Source: Burkholderiales bacterium
GTDB taxonomy: Bacteria; Pseudomonadota; Gammaproteobacteria; Burkholderiales; Burkholderiaceae_C
Direction of reading: 5' to 3'
NCBI GenBank assembly: GCA_003152055.1
Contig: PLZH01000098.1
Location: 1 to 33,504 of the forward strand
DNA: 33,504 bases
Part shown: positions 1-8,825 of the stretch, piece after piece
Position numbering within the stretch: the first letter of the stretch is position 1
Layout of the letters: each line of letters starts with the position of its first letter
The notes under the pieces: generated by a model
What the model saw: only the letters and a program-made list of their open reading frames with translations
Database searches by the model: none
What the model was told of the DNA's origin: nothing
Program-made: the position numbers and the translations under genes

Positions 1-175
1 CAGGCAGCAGGCGGAGCGCATCCGCGCGCGGATGCCTCGGGAGCGGTCAACCGGTCCGCGCAGCGTTGAAAGCAGGGGCATCGCGTCACGCAACGCCTGA
101 AAAGGGCCGTCAAGACAGGATCAAGAACCTCGTCGCTGATCGCTCTCGCGCATTCGGCTGACGTGAGTGAGCACC

Positions 176-454
176 TCAGGTGCGGAAGGTCTTAGCCGCC
201 GCTCCCACGGCGTTCAACGCTTCTGCCAACGCCTTGGCGTCTGCCTCGTCCAGCTGCAGCGGGGTCGACTTTGCGGGGTCGAAGTAGTACGAGGCACCGG
301 CCTGGTTGACGTCATGGTGCAACCGGCATACATGCCAGACGTACCCTGTCTCCGTCGCGCGCCAGGGGCGGGCTCTGGACGCCGCGCATACGAGCTTGAC
401 GCGGCGTCCGCTTGGCAGCGTTACTTCGTCACCGACGGATAGGGGCGTCCACAC
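176..454 (-). CDS. hypothetical protein (start uncertain; GTG at 454 suggested)
   Basis: Minus ORF; only the C-terminal ~92 aa (VWTPLSVGDEVTLPSGRRVKLVCAASRARPWRATETGYVWHVCRLHHDV...) looks protein-like. The upstream part of the called ORF overlaps a pseudogene in another frame. Confidence 0.35.
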   Translation of the reverse strand: MWTPLSVGDEVTLPSGRRVKLVCAASRARPWRATETGYVWHVCRLHHDVNQAGASYYFDPAKSTPLQLDEADAKALAEALNAVGAAAKTFRT

Positions 455-820
455 GCTCTCATGATGCCCGCCACGAAAGCTGAGTCTGCCGCGATCATCG
501 GCCGGGACAGCCCGCCTGTCCGTCGCACCCCGCGCCGGCCGTCGCCGCCGCCCGGGCAACGCCGTAATCCGGCTGCTGAAACGGCCCGGCGGCATGGATT
601 AGAAGTTGGACGCGGAGCTCGCGAAGGTTTCGCGCGAACGCCGGCGAGTGTCGGTCGCGAGATGCGTGCCTTTCGTTGGCGGATTGAGCTCACGGGCAAA
701 CGACTCGCCACGGGCCAGATGGCGTCCGCCGATCAGCAACTCGATCGCCGGATCCGTCGCGAGGGCACGGCAGACGCGCGCTCCGAAATTGCCCTAGCCA
801 CCAAGCACGAACGTCTTCAT
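455..820 (-). pseudogene. degraded saccharopine dehydrogenase-like NAD(P)-binding protein fragment
   Basis: Reading minus from ATG at 820: MKTFVLGG*GNFGARVCRALATDPAIELLIGGRHLARGESFAREL..., in-frame TAG at 796-794 inside a GGxGNFG Rossmann motif. It continues after a frameshift as AFARNLRELRVQLLIHAAGPFQQPDYGVARAAATAGA, then after another shift as ADSAFVAGIM. Confidence 0.7.
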
Positions 821-1080
821 CGACTGGCCCCTTCTTCGGCCCTCTCATCAAAGCGCCGACACGCCAGAGGCTTGACTCCCCGGCGACCATATGAGTGTGG
901 TGCGCTCGAAGTTCTAGTACTTGTGGGCGCCGGCAGGGTCGGCTTCACCCAGGATCGAACTCACACTACCGGCCACAACCCGACCTTCTTGACTGGCTCC
1001 TATGGGACAGCCCGTCGATTCCGGGCGCACTGCCCCTGACTGGACTGTTTATCTCCCCTAAGTTGGCATTCCCCGGGTCA

Positions 1081-1264
1081 TATGACCTTGACTTCTCGGA
1101 CCGCCCAGTGTGGACTAGGCTGGGCATTGAGCTTCTCCTTGAGTCGATAAGAGTTGCCGCGGATGTTGAGCGTGACGGCATGGTGCAGCAGCCGATCGAG
1201 GATGGCTATTGCGATGATCCGGTCGCCGAACACTCTTCTCCTCAAGTAGCGGTGCCATCGACGT
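1081..1264 (-). pseudogene. IS21-family IstB ATP-binding protein C-terminal relic
   Basis: Minus-strand peptide TSMAPLLEEKSV / (frameshift) VFGDRIIAIAILDRLLHHAVTLNIRGNSYRLKEK resembles the IstB C-terminus (SNLPxxEWxxVFGDxxxxxAILDRLLHHxxxxNIRGxSYRLKxK). Confidence 0.75.
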
Positions 1265-1428
1265 CGAAATCGCCTGCGTCCTCGAAGTCGAACGGCAAAG
1301 CGTGCCAACTTGCACGCAAGCTTGTGCATGACGCCCGCCCCGGCGAGTTCGAGGCAGAGCGCGGCGCTCGACTCGAACGTATGTGCTCTACTACGTCATC
1401 GATCTTCGGATCGTTTCCCAAGGGTGCC

Positions 1429-2586
1429 ATGCGATTCAGCGCTTTCATCGAAAGCGAGCTCGACGAGATCGTCATCGAATGGGGCGCTTTCGCCAGAACG
1501 ATGCTTCCCTCGGCCAAGACGATGTCCGAGCTGGCGCTGCGCAACCACGGTCGCGACATCCTCCTGGCCATCGCCAAGGACATGGAGACGAGCCAGTCGG
1601 AAGACCAACGGTCCGCGAAGTCGAAGGGTGCCGAGTCAGCTCTGGGCGCGCCAGAGACCGCCGCGGCCACGCACGGTGCGTTGCGGCAGTTGGCCGGCTT
1701 CGATTTGTTGCAGCTGGTCGGTGAGTTTCGGGCCATGCGGGCAAGCGTTCTGGCGCTTTGGCGTCGCCGCCAGGGCGACGATCAAGGCGCACGAGCGATC
1801 GAAGAGATTGCCCGCTTCAACGAGGGCATCGACCAAGCTCTCGCCGAATCGGTCGAAAGATATTCCGCGGGAGTGGAAGCCTCCCGGGACATGTTCCTGG
1901 CGGTGCTGGGACACGACCTGAGGGGCCCGTTGTCCGGCATCAATATGTCAAACAAGTTGCTCTCGATGCCCGGACTCTCCGAGGAGGCCAAGCTGAAGGC
2001 CGGCTTGCGGATCGGACGCGCCTCCCAGGCAATGAACCACTTGATCACGGATCTTCTCGAGTTCACGCGCACTCGGCTCGGCTCCGGAATCCCGATCGAG
2101 CGGTCGGAGTGCGACGTGCGCAAGGTCTGCGAAGAAGCGCTCGAGGTCGTGCGCGCGAGCCATCCGGAACGAGAGTTCGTGCAGCAATTTACGGGTCGTC
2201 TGGATGCCCATGCTGACGCGCCGCGACTGCATCAGGCTCTGTCGAACCTGCTCATCAATGCCGTCCAGCACGGCGATCGACACTCACCGATCTTCTTCAG
2301 CGCCACCGGAGACGAGCACGCCATCGTGTTGAGGGTCACCAACGCCGGCAAGCCCATTCCAGCCAACGCCCTGCAGATAATTTTCGAGCCACTGGTGCAG
2401 GCACCAAACACCACTGAAGAACCTTACGAGCGCTCCAAGACAAGCTTGGGACTCGGTCTCTTTATCGTTCGCGAAATCGTGCGCGGCCACGTGGGTGAGG
2501 TCACTGTTCAATCGTCAACCGAAGTGGGGACTGTGTTCACGATCACGCTGCCGCGGGAGACAGAAAAAGTCGAAACGCCTCAATGA
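1429..2586 (+). CDS. sensor histidine kinase (RsbRD-like N-terminal region, HisKA + HATPase_c)
   Basis: H-box FLAVLGHDLRGPLSGINMSNKLL; N-box LSNLLINAVQHG; G-box SLGLGLFIVREIVRGHVGEVTV. ATG 1429 is preferred because ORF positions 895-1428 run antisense over the IstB relic. Confidence 0.88.
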   Translation: MRFSAFIESELDEIVIEWGAFARTMLPSAKTMSELALRNHGRDILLAIAKDMETSQSEDQRSAKSKGAESALGAPETAAATHGALRQLAGFDLLQLVGEFRAMRASVLALWRRRQGDDQGARAIEEIARFNEGIDQALAESVERYSAGVEASRDMFLAVLGHDLRGPLSGINMSNKLLSMPGLSEEAKLKAGLRIGRASQAMNHLITDLLEFTRTRLGSGIPIERSECDVRKVCEEALEVVRASHPEREFVQQFTGRLDAHADAPRLHQALSNLLINAVQHGDRHSPIFFSATGDEHAIVLRVTNAGKPIPANALQIIFEPLVQAPNTTEEPYERSKTSLGLGLFIVREIVRGHVGEVTVQSSTEVGTVFTITLPRETEKVETPQ

Positions 2587-2710
2587 GATTTACCGTTATC
2601 GGTTCAACGACAAGCACATCGTGACCGGAACCGTTACAGGGCGCTCCGGAAGATCTCTGAGGCGTCGTAGCCCCGGTCACGTTGCCTTGGACATGCCCAA
2701 AAACATACTC

Positions 2711-2739
2711 TTGCAGTGCACATCGTGTGTACCTTATTT
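2711..2739 (+). promoter_or_regulatory. possible sigma70-like promoter for dusA
   Basis: TTGCAG - 17 nt - TTATTT in a locally AT-richer intergenic stretch. Confidence 0.25.
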
Positions 2740-2784
2740 GCAAACGATGTCATTTTTGTCACAAGTGCATGCGAGAAAACATTT

Positions 2785-3792
2785 GTGAATCAATCACATA
2801 GCGCTTGGCGTTTGTGCGTTGCCCCGATGATTGACTGGACGGACCGCCACTGCCGATATTTCCATCGGCTACTCACGAGGCGGGCGCGCCTATACACCGA
2901 GATGGTGACCACGGGCGCCCTGCTGCACGGCGACGCACCGCGCCATCTCGATTTCGACAGCGAAGAGCGACCGCTTGCGCTGCAGCTCGGCGGCAGCGAC
3001 GCGGCGGCTCTCGCCGCGTGTGCACGGCTCGGTGAGCGTTGGGGCTACGACGAGATCAACCTCAACTGCGGCTGCCCGAGCGAGCGGGTCCAGCGCGGCG
3101 CGTTCGGCGCCTGTCTCATGGCCGAGCCCGAGCTGGTCGCCGATGGCGTCAAGGCGATGCGCGACGCCGTTTCCATTCCGGTGACCGTGAAACATCGCAT
3201 CGGCATCGATCGCCTCCAGCACTACGGATTCGTGCGCGATTTCGTCGGCACCGTCAGCGAGCGGGGCGGTTGCGAGGTCTTCATCGTCCATGCCCGCAAT
3301 GCCTGGCTGCATGGCCTGAGCCCGAAGGAAAACCGGGAGGTGCCGCCGTTGTGCTACGAGACGGTCCACCGCCTGAAGCATGACTTTCCGCGTCTCAGCT
3401 TCGTCCTCAATGGCGGCATTGCGCGTGGCGACGAGATCGAGGCGCAGCTCGGCCACGTCGACGGCGTCATGATCGGCCGCGCCGCGTATCAGGATCCGTT
3501 CGCGATGACGTCGTGGGACGCGCGCTTCCTCGGCGGCGCCGTGCCGAGCATCGATCGCGATGCCGCCGAGGACAAGATGGTCCGATACATGGAGGGCGTG
3601 GCCGCCGCGGGAGAGCCGTGGACGCATGTGTCTCGACACATGCTTGGCCTGCGCAACGGCATTCCTGGAGCGCGTCGCTGGCGCCAGGTATGGTCGGACC
3701 ATCGTCTGCACGCGCTATCGCCGCGCGAGGTGTCTCGTCGCGCGCGCGACGCGATGGCGACCGTGGTCCAGTTCGACGCAGCCGAAGCTTGA
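2785..3792 (+). CDS. dusA: tRNA-dihydrouridine synthase A
   Basis: VAPMIDWTDRHCRYFHRLL, NLNCGCPSERVQRGAFGACLM, VKHRIGID, FVLNGGI, GVMIGRAAY motifs. ORF open from 2716; GTG at 2785 is a plausible start close to the conserved N-terminus. Confidence 0.93.
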   Translation: MNQSHSAWRLCVAPMIDWTDRHCRYFHRLLTRRARLYTEMVTTGALLHGDAPRHLDFDSEERPLALQLGGSDAAALAACARLGERWGYDEINLNCGCPSERVQRGAFGACLMAEPELVADGVKAMRDAVSIPVTVKHRIGIDRLQHYGFVRDFVGTVSERGGCEVFIVHARNAWLHGLSPKENREVPPLCYETVHRLKHDFPRLSFVLNGGIARGDEIEAQLGHVDGVMIGRAAYQDPFAMTSWDARFLGGAVPSIDRDAAEDKMVRYMEGVAAAGEPWTHVSRHMLGLRNGIPGARRWRQVWSDHRLHALSPREVSRRARDAMATVVQFDAAEA

Positions 3793-3802
3793 AGGAGGAT
3801 TC

Positions 3803-4177
3803 ATGATTCACGCGATGAACCACTTCACGGTGCTTGCCGAAGACCTCGACCGCACGCTCGACTTCTATGTCGGCATGCTCGGCCTCGAGCCGGGACCTCG
3901 CCCGGACCTCGGCTTTCCCGGTGCCTGGCTCTACGCTTCGGGCCAAGCGGTACTGCACATCATCGCCGGCCGGACGATGCCCGAGCCGCGCGGTGGCGTT
4001 CTCGATCACATGGCGTTCTCAGCCAGCGGGCTAGCCGACGTCAAGGCTCGATTCGACGCCCAGGGCATCGCCTATACCTTGCGCCGACAGGCGGGGGCGC
4101 GCACTTGGCAGCTCTTCTGCCACGATCCGAGCGGAGCCCGCGTCGAGCTCGACTTCGATGCCGCCGAAATGACCTGA
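3803..4177 (+). CDS. VOC family (glyoxalase/dioxygenase superfamily) protein
   Basis: MIHAMNHFTVLAEDLDRTLDFYVGMLGLEPG...; HDPSGARVELDF end; AGGAGG RBS just upstream of ATG 3803. Confidence 0.9.
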   Translation: MIHAMNHFTVLAEDLDRTLDFYVGMLGLEPGPRPDLGFPGAWLYASGQAVLHIIAGRTMPEPRGGVLDHMAFSASGLADVKARFDAQGIAYTLRRQAGARTWQLFCHDPSGARVELDFDAAEMT

Positions 4178-4201
4178 CCGAGTCGTCAAGAGACAAGAGC
4201 G

Positions 4202-4861
4202 ATGGCCAACCGCAGAACGATCGTCGACGATGCGCTCCACGAGTACCTTGTCGAGCACACCGTGCGCGAACATCCGGCGCAAACGGCACTGCGCGAAGCG
4301 ACGCGAACGCAGCCGCAGGCCGGCATGCAGATCGGGCCCGAGCAGGCCCAGTTCCTGGCCCTGCTCGTGCGCCTGATGGGCGCGCGCCGCGCCATCGAGG
4401 TCGGCGTCTTCACCGGCTACAGCGCGCTGTCGGTCGCGCTCGCCCTGCCTGACGACGGTTACCTGCTCGCCTGCGACGTGAGCGATGCCTACACGCGCGT
4501 CGGCCGGCCGTTCTGGGAACAGGCCGGCATCGCGCACAAGATCGATCTGCGCTTGGCGCCCGCCATCGAGACGCTCGACGCGAGCCTCGCCGCCGGCGAC
4601 GCGGGCCGCTTCGACTTCGCCTTCATCGATGCCGACAAGAGCAATTACGACGCTTACTACGAACGCTGTCTCGCCTTGCTGCGGCCGGGCGGGCTGATCG
4701 CGATCGACAACGTGCTCTGGGGGGGTGCCGTGGCGCGGCCGGCGAGCGACGCCGACACGATCGCCCTGCAGGCGCTCAACGCCAAGCTGCACGCCGATGT
4801 GCGCGTCGACGTCGCGATGGTGCCGATCGGCGATGGCGTGACCCTGGCGCGCAAGCGCTAG
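4202..4861 (+). CDS. class I SAM-dependent O-methyltransferase (caffeoyl-CoA OMT-like)
   Basis: RAIEVGVFTGYSALSVALALP, FDFAFIDADKSNYDAYYE, LLRPGGLIAIDNVLWGG motifs. Confidence 0.93.
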   Translation: MANRRTIVDDALHEYLVEHTVREHPAQTALREATRTQPQAGMQIGPEQAQFLALLVRLMGARRAIEVGVFTGYSALSVALALPDDGYLLACDVSDAYTRVGRPFWEQAGIAHKIDLRLAPAIETLDASLAAGDAGRFDFAFIDADKSNYDAYYERCLALLRPGGLIAIDNVLWGGAVARPASDADTIALQALNAKLHADVRVDVAMVPIGDGVTLARKR

Positions 4862-4882
4862 GCTAGGCCGAGGCGCGCCGGC

Positions 4883-5809
4883 TCAGGTCGGCGGCGCCGG
4901 CCAGTCCTTCGTGCCGGCGCGCGCCGGCCCGGGAAAAGTCGCGAGGACGACGCCGGCGAGCGCGAGCGCGAAGGCCGCGGTCTGCGCCACGCTGAATGTC
5001 TCGCCGAATACGAGCACGCCGACGGCCGCCGCGCTGATCGGGAGGAAGACCGTGAAGACGCCGGCCGACGACGCGGCGACGTGCTTCAGGCCGGTCATCC
5101 ACAGCCAGACCGTGAGCACGCTTGCGGCGATCGCGTAGACGAGAAGCAGCACCCACGATGAGGTCGGAATGAAGGCATAGGCGAAGCTCGGCAGCTGCCA
5201 GATCGCGAACGGCGTGACCAGCGCCAAGCCCCAGACGTTGATGAGGGCGCTGATCCGCTTCGGCCCGATCGTTGCAGAGAGCTTCTTGCCGATGACGACG
5301 TAGAGCGCCTCGCAGGTGGCGGCGCCGAACAGGAGAAGGCTTCCGAGCAGCGAGCCGCTCGCCAGCTCTCCCTCTGCGTCGCGCGCCATCGAGACGAGCG
5401 CAATGCCGGCGATGGCGCAGGCGATGCCGGCAGCGACGCGCGGGTGAACGCGTTCGCCCAGCATCAGCCACGAGAGGACGGCGACGACGGCCGGGATCGC
5501 CGCCATGATCACGCCCGCCGCGAGCGCCGAGCTGTTCGCGATACCGAAGAGCATGCAGATTGAGAACAGGAAGTTGCCGAAGAAAGACTCGAGAAAGAGC
5601 AGGCCCTGGGTGCGCCGGTCGAGCCTTGCTTCGCCCGCGGGCCGGCGAAGCCACGGCAGCATCGCGACCGCGGCGATGGCGAAACGCAACCAGGCGAGGA
5701 TGAAGATCGGAAAGACGATGACCAGCGCCTTCGAGAATCCGACGTAGGCGCCGACGATGGCCATCGCCGCGGCGAGCGCAAGATAGGAGAGCCACGGGAT
5801 CGACTTCAT
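4883..5809 (-). CDS. EamA/DMT family transporter
   Basis: MKSIPWLSYLALAAAMAIVGAYVGFSKALV...; about 10 hydrophobic segments; start overlaps the stop of the upstream permease (ATGA). Confidence 0.88.
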   Translation of the reverse strand: MKSIPWLSYLALAAAMAIVGAYVGFSKALVIVFPIFILAWLRFAIAAVAMLPWLRRPAGEARLDRRTQGLLFLESFFGNFLFSICMLFGIANSSALAAGVIMAAIPAVVAVLSWLMLGERVHPRVAAGIACAIAGIALVSMARDAEGELASGSLLGSLLLFGAATCEALYVVIGKKLSATIGPKRISALINVWGLALVTPFAIWQLPSFAYAFIPTSSWVLLLVYAIAASVLTVWLWMTGLKHVAASSAGVFTVFLPISAAAVGVLVFGETFSVAQTAAFALALAGVVLATFPGPARAGTKDWPAPPT

Positions 5810-6672
5810 GGGGTGATGGCCCGATTGGCGGCGGCGATGTCTTCGGCTCGCCGCCGTTCGCCCCGCGCAATGACGAAGCTCGCAACGGCGACGCCGATGG
5901 CGACGACGCCGATGATGATCGTTGCCACCGCATTGACGCTCGGATTGAGGCCGAGGCGTGCGCGCGAGAAGATGACGAGCGGCATCGTCGTCGCGCCCGG
6001 GCCGGAAAGAAAGGCCGAGAGCACGACGTCGTCGAGCGACAGCGTGAAGGTGAGGAGGAAGGCCGAGAGCAGTGCGTGGCCGATCATCGGCAACGTGACG
6101 AGCCAGAACACCTGCCACGGCTGCGCCCCGAGATCCATCGCCGCCTCCTCGAGCTGCGGGTTGAGCGTCTGCAGGCGGGCGCGGACGACGACGGTCGCGT
6201 AGGCCATGCCGAGAAGCAGGTGGCCGAGCCAGATCGTGAGCATGCCGCGCTCGGGAAAGCCGATGCCGAAGACGGCTTCGGTCGCGCGCTGCAGCGAGAC
6301 GAGCATGAGCAGCAGCGACAGGCCGATGATGACTTCGGGCATGACGAGCGGCGCCGCGACCATGCCGGCGAACAGAGTGCTGCCGAAAAAGCGCCGGTAG
6401 CGCGTCATCGCGAAGGCGGCGAGCGTGCCGAGGACGATCGCCGCGCAGGCGGTCGAGAAGGCGATCTTTAGCGAGAGGGCGAGGCCGGCGAGCAGTTCCT
6501 CGTCGGAGGCGAGCGCGGCGTACCACTTCAAGGTGAAGCCACGCCAGAGGTTGGCGACCGGCGAATCGTTGAACGAGTAGACGACGAGGGCGACGATCGG
6601 CACGTAGAGAAAGGCGTAGCCGAGGCCGAGCCAGGCTCGCGCGAAAGCGCGGTTGAACGACGCGGCATTCAT
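5806..6672 (-). CDS. ABC transporter permease, polyamine type (PotC/PotI-like)
   Basis: MNAASFNRAFARAWLGLGYAFLYVPIVALVVYSFNDS; EEAAMDLGAQPWQVFWLVTLPMI EAA loop. Confidence 0.9.
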   Translation of the reverse strand: MNAASFNRAFARAWLGLGYAFLYVPIVALVVYSFNDSPVANLWRGFTLKWYAALASDEELLAGLALSLKIAFSTACAAIVLGTLAAFAMTRYRRFFGSTLFAGMVAAPLVMPEVIIGLSLLLMLVSLQRATEAVFGIGFPERGMLTIWLGHLLLGMAYATVVVRARLQTLNPQLEEAAMDLGAQPWQVFWLVTLPMIGHALLSAFLLTFTLSLDDVVLSAFLSGPGATTMPLVIFSRARLGLNPSVNAVATIIIGVVAIGVAVASFVIARGERRRAEDIAAANRAITP

Positions 6673-7598
6673 GCGTTTCGTCGCTCGGTCGCTTCGGCCT
6701 GGTAGCGGCTGAAGATCGCGACGGGCACGATCACGAGAAGGATCATCGCCACCGCGACGGTGCAGGCCATCGGCCAGTCGTTGTTGCTGAAGAACTCGTC
6801 CCATAGCGTGCGGCCAATCATCTGCGTCTGAGGGCCGCCGAGAAGCTCGGGGATGACGTACTCGCCGACGCAGGGAATGAAGACGAGCATGGCGCCGGCG
6901 ATGATGCCTGCGCGCGACAGCGGCACGGTCACGGTCCAGAACGCTGTCCACGCCGTCGCGCCCAGATCGGAGGCCGCCTCGAGAAGGTGCAGGTCCATCT
7001 TCGCGAGGTTCGAGTAGAGCGGCAGGATCATGAACGGCAGATAGGTGTAGGTCATGCCGAGCACGAGCGAGAACGGCGTGTTCATCAGCTGGCCCGGCCC
7101 GGAGATGAGGCCGGCGGCGGCAAGCACCTTGTCGAGGCCGAGCCGCTCGATCGCATCGGCCGCCAGGCCGTGCTCGGTGAGCAGTGCCTTCCAGGCGTAG
7201 ACGCGCAGCAGGAAAGAGGTCCAGAACGGCAGCATCACGAGCATGAGCAGGGCCGGCTGCAGCGTTCGCCTGGCACGCGCCATGAAGTAGGCGAACGGAT
7301 AACCGATGCCCAGGCAGAGTACGGTCGTGACCGCCGCGTACTTGAGGCTCGAGACGTAGGTCGTGAAGTAGAGATCGTCCTTCAGGAGCAGCACGTAGTT
7401 GCCGAACTTGAGGCTGAAGGCGATCGCGCCGTCTTTCCAGGTGACGATGTCGCTGATCGTCGTCGTCTCCATTTCGGAGACGCTGATCTTGGCAACGACG
7501 AGAAAGGGCAGGAGAAAGAAGACGAGCAGCCACGCGTAGGGAATGCCGATCACGGCGCTGCGGCCGCGAAGCCATCCGAAGCCGGTGACACGCTTCAT
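6669..7598 (-). CDS. ABC transporter permease, polyamine type (PotB/PotH-like)
   Basis: [66 protein letters not shown] loop; 4-nt overlaps with neighbours. Confidence 0.9.
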   Translation of the reverse strand: MKRVTGFGWLRGRSAVIGIPYAWLLVFFLLPFLVVAKISVSEMETTTISDIVTWKDGAIAFSLKFGNYVLLLKDDLYFTTYVSSLKYAAVTTVLCLGIGYPFAYFMARARRTLQPALLMLVMLPFWTSFLLRVYAWKALLTEHGLAADAIERLGLDKVLAAAGLISGPGQLMNTPFSLVLGMTYTYLPFMILPLYSNLAKMDLHLLEAASDLGATAWTAFWTVTVPLSRAGIIAGAMLVFIPCVGEYVIPELLGGPQTQMIGRTLWDEFFSNNDWPMACTVAVAMILLVIVPVAIFSRYQAEATERRNA

Positions 7599-8704
7599 TG
7601 CGTGAGGACCACCGGCGAAAGCGGCGCCCAGCCCGCCCAGGCCTTGTCGTCCCAGGTGAGGGCGCCGCCGGTCTGCCGCTCCGTATTGCTCTGGCTCACC
7701 TTGAGGATGCGGCCGCCGTCGAGTTGCAGGTGGTAGACCGTGAAGCTGCCAAAGTAGGCGAGATCCTTGATTCTGCCGTGGACACGGTTGAACGATGCCT
7801 CCGGCGCGTCTTTGTCGTGGGGCGGCGGCTCGCGACTGAGGCGGATCTTCTCTGGTCGCAGCGCCACCGTCACCTTCATGCCGAGCGTGCCCGTAATGCC
7901 GTGACCGATCCAGTGCTGGCAATCGCCGCAATCCACGACGACGTGGTCGGCTTCGTTCTCGACGACCGTTCCGTCAATCAGGTTGACGTTGCCGATGAAG
8001 TCGGCGACGAAGCGGCTCGATGGCGTTTCGTAGATTTCCGCCGGCGCTCCGACCTGCAAGAAGCGACCGGCACTCATCACCGCGATGCGCGAGGCCATCG
8101 TCATCGCTTCTTCCTGGTCGTGCGTGACCATGACGCAGGTGACACCGACCTCGTGAATGATGTTGGCAAGCTCGATCTGCGTTTCTTCGCGCAGCTTGCG
8201 GTCAAGCGCGCCGAGAGGCTCGTCGAGAAGCAGCAGTTGCGGCTTCTTTGCGAGGCTGCGAGCCAGCGCGACGCGTTGCTGCTGGCCGCCCGAGAGCTGG
8301 TGCGGTTTGCGCTTGGCATAGGCGCTGAGCTGCACGAGCTTGAGCATCGCCTCGACGCGCGCCGCGATCTCGGCCCTGGGCAGGCCGTCGCGCTTCAGGC
8401 CGAAGGCGATGTTGTCGGTCGCCGAAAGATGCGGAAAGAGCGCGTAGCTCTGGAACATCATGTTCATCGGCCGCTCGTAGGGCGGCAAGCCGGCGAGGTC
8501 GCGGCCGTCGAGCGTGATCGAGCCCGAGGTCGGCGTCTCGAAGCCGGCGAGCATGCGCAGGAGCGTCGTCTTGCCGCAGCCCGAGGATCCGAGCAGGGCG
8601 AAGACCTCGCCCTTGGCGATGTCGATTGACACGTCGTCGACGGCACGATGGCCGTCGAAGTCCTTGACGATGTGGAGGATCTTCAGGAAGGCTGGGGCGC
8701 TCAT
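7595..8704 (-). CDS. ABC transporter ATP-binding protein, polyamine type (PotA/PotG-like)
   Basis: Walker [17 protein letters not shown], signature [17 protein letters not shown], Walker [14 protein letters not shown]-switch [14 protein letters not shown]-like C-terminus. Confidence 0.93.
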   Translation of the reverse strand: MSAPAFLKILHIVKDFDGHRAVDDVSIDIAKGEVFALLGSSGCGKTTLLRMLAGFETPTSGSITLDGRDLAGLPPYERPMNMMFQSYALFPHLSATDNIAFGLKRDGLPRAEIAARVEAMLKLVQLSAYAKRKPHQLSGGQQQRVALARSLAKKPQLLLLDEPLGALDRKLREETQIELANIIHEVGVTCVMVTHDQEEAMTMASRIAVMSAGRFLQVGAPAEIYETPSSRFVADFIGNVNLIDGTVVENEADHVVVDCGDCQHWIGHGITGTLGMKVTVALRPEKIRLSREPPPHDKDAPEASFNRVHGRIKDLAYFGSFTVYHLQLDGGRILKVSQSNTERQTGGALTWDDKAWAGWAPLSPVVLTQ

Positions 8705-8762
8705 CGGGCAGCGGGTCGACGCCTACGGCGGCGAACAAACCGGCGATTGTCCAACACCTCCA

Positions 8763-8814
8763 GCCGGCGCGGCCTGCCGCGCCGGCGAGGTCGAAACGGG
8801 AGCCCGCTTCGACC
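8763..8814 (-). terminator. two adjacent hairpins in the aminotransferase-potG intergenic region (attenuator/processing/terminator-like)
   Basis: GCCGGCGCGG-cctg-CCGCGCCGGC (10-bp perfect stem, 8763-8786) and GGTCGAA-a-CGGG-ag-CCCG-c-TTCGACC (8789-8814). No clear T-tract. Confidence 0.5.
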
Positions 8815-8825
8815 GAGAACAAAGA

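Noticed and set aside
930-975. TTCGA-containing segment resembling a tRNA T-arm on the minus strand
   Set aside because: Flanking bases do not pair as a 5-bp T-stem and no acceptor or anticodon arms could be found.
2784-2798. TGTGAATCAATCACA, CRP-like half-sites at the dusA start
   Set aside because: Spacer is 5 nt instead of 6 and the site overlaps the probable start codon; likely chance.
4883-7575. Long minus ORFs apparently fusing EamA and permeases (547 aa and 589 aa)
   Set aside because: N-terminal halves are off-frame readings of the upstream gene; true starts give ATGA-overlapping separate genes, so there is no gene fusion.
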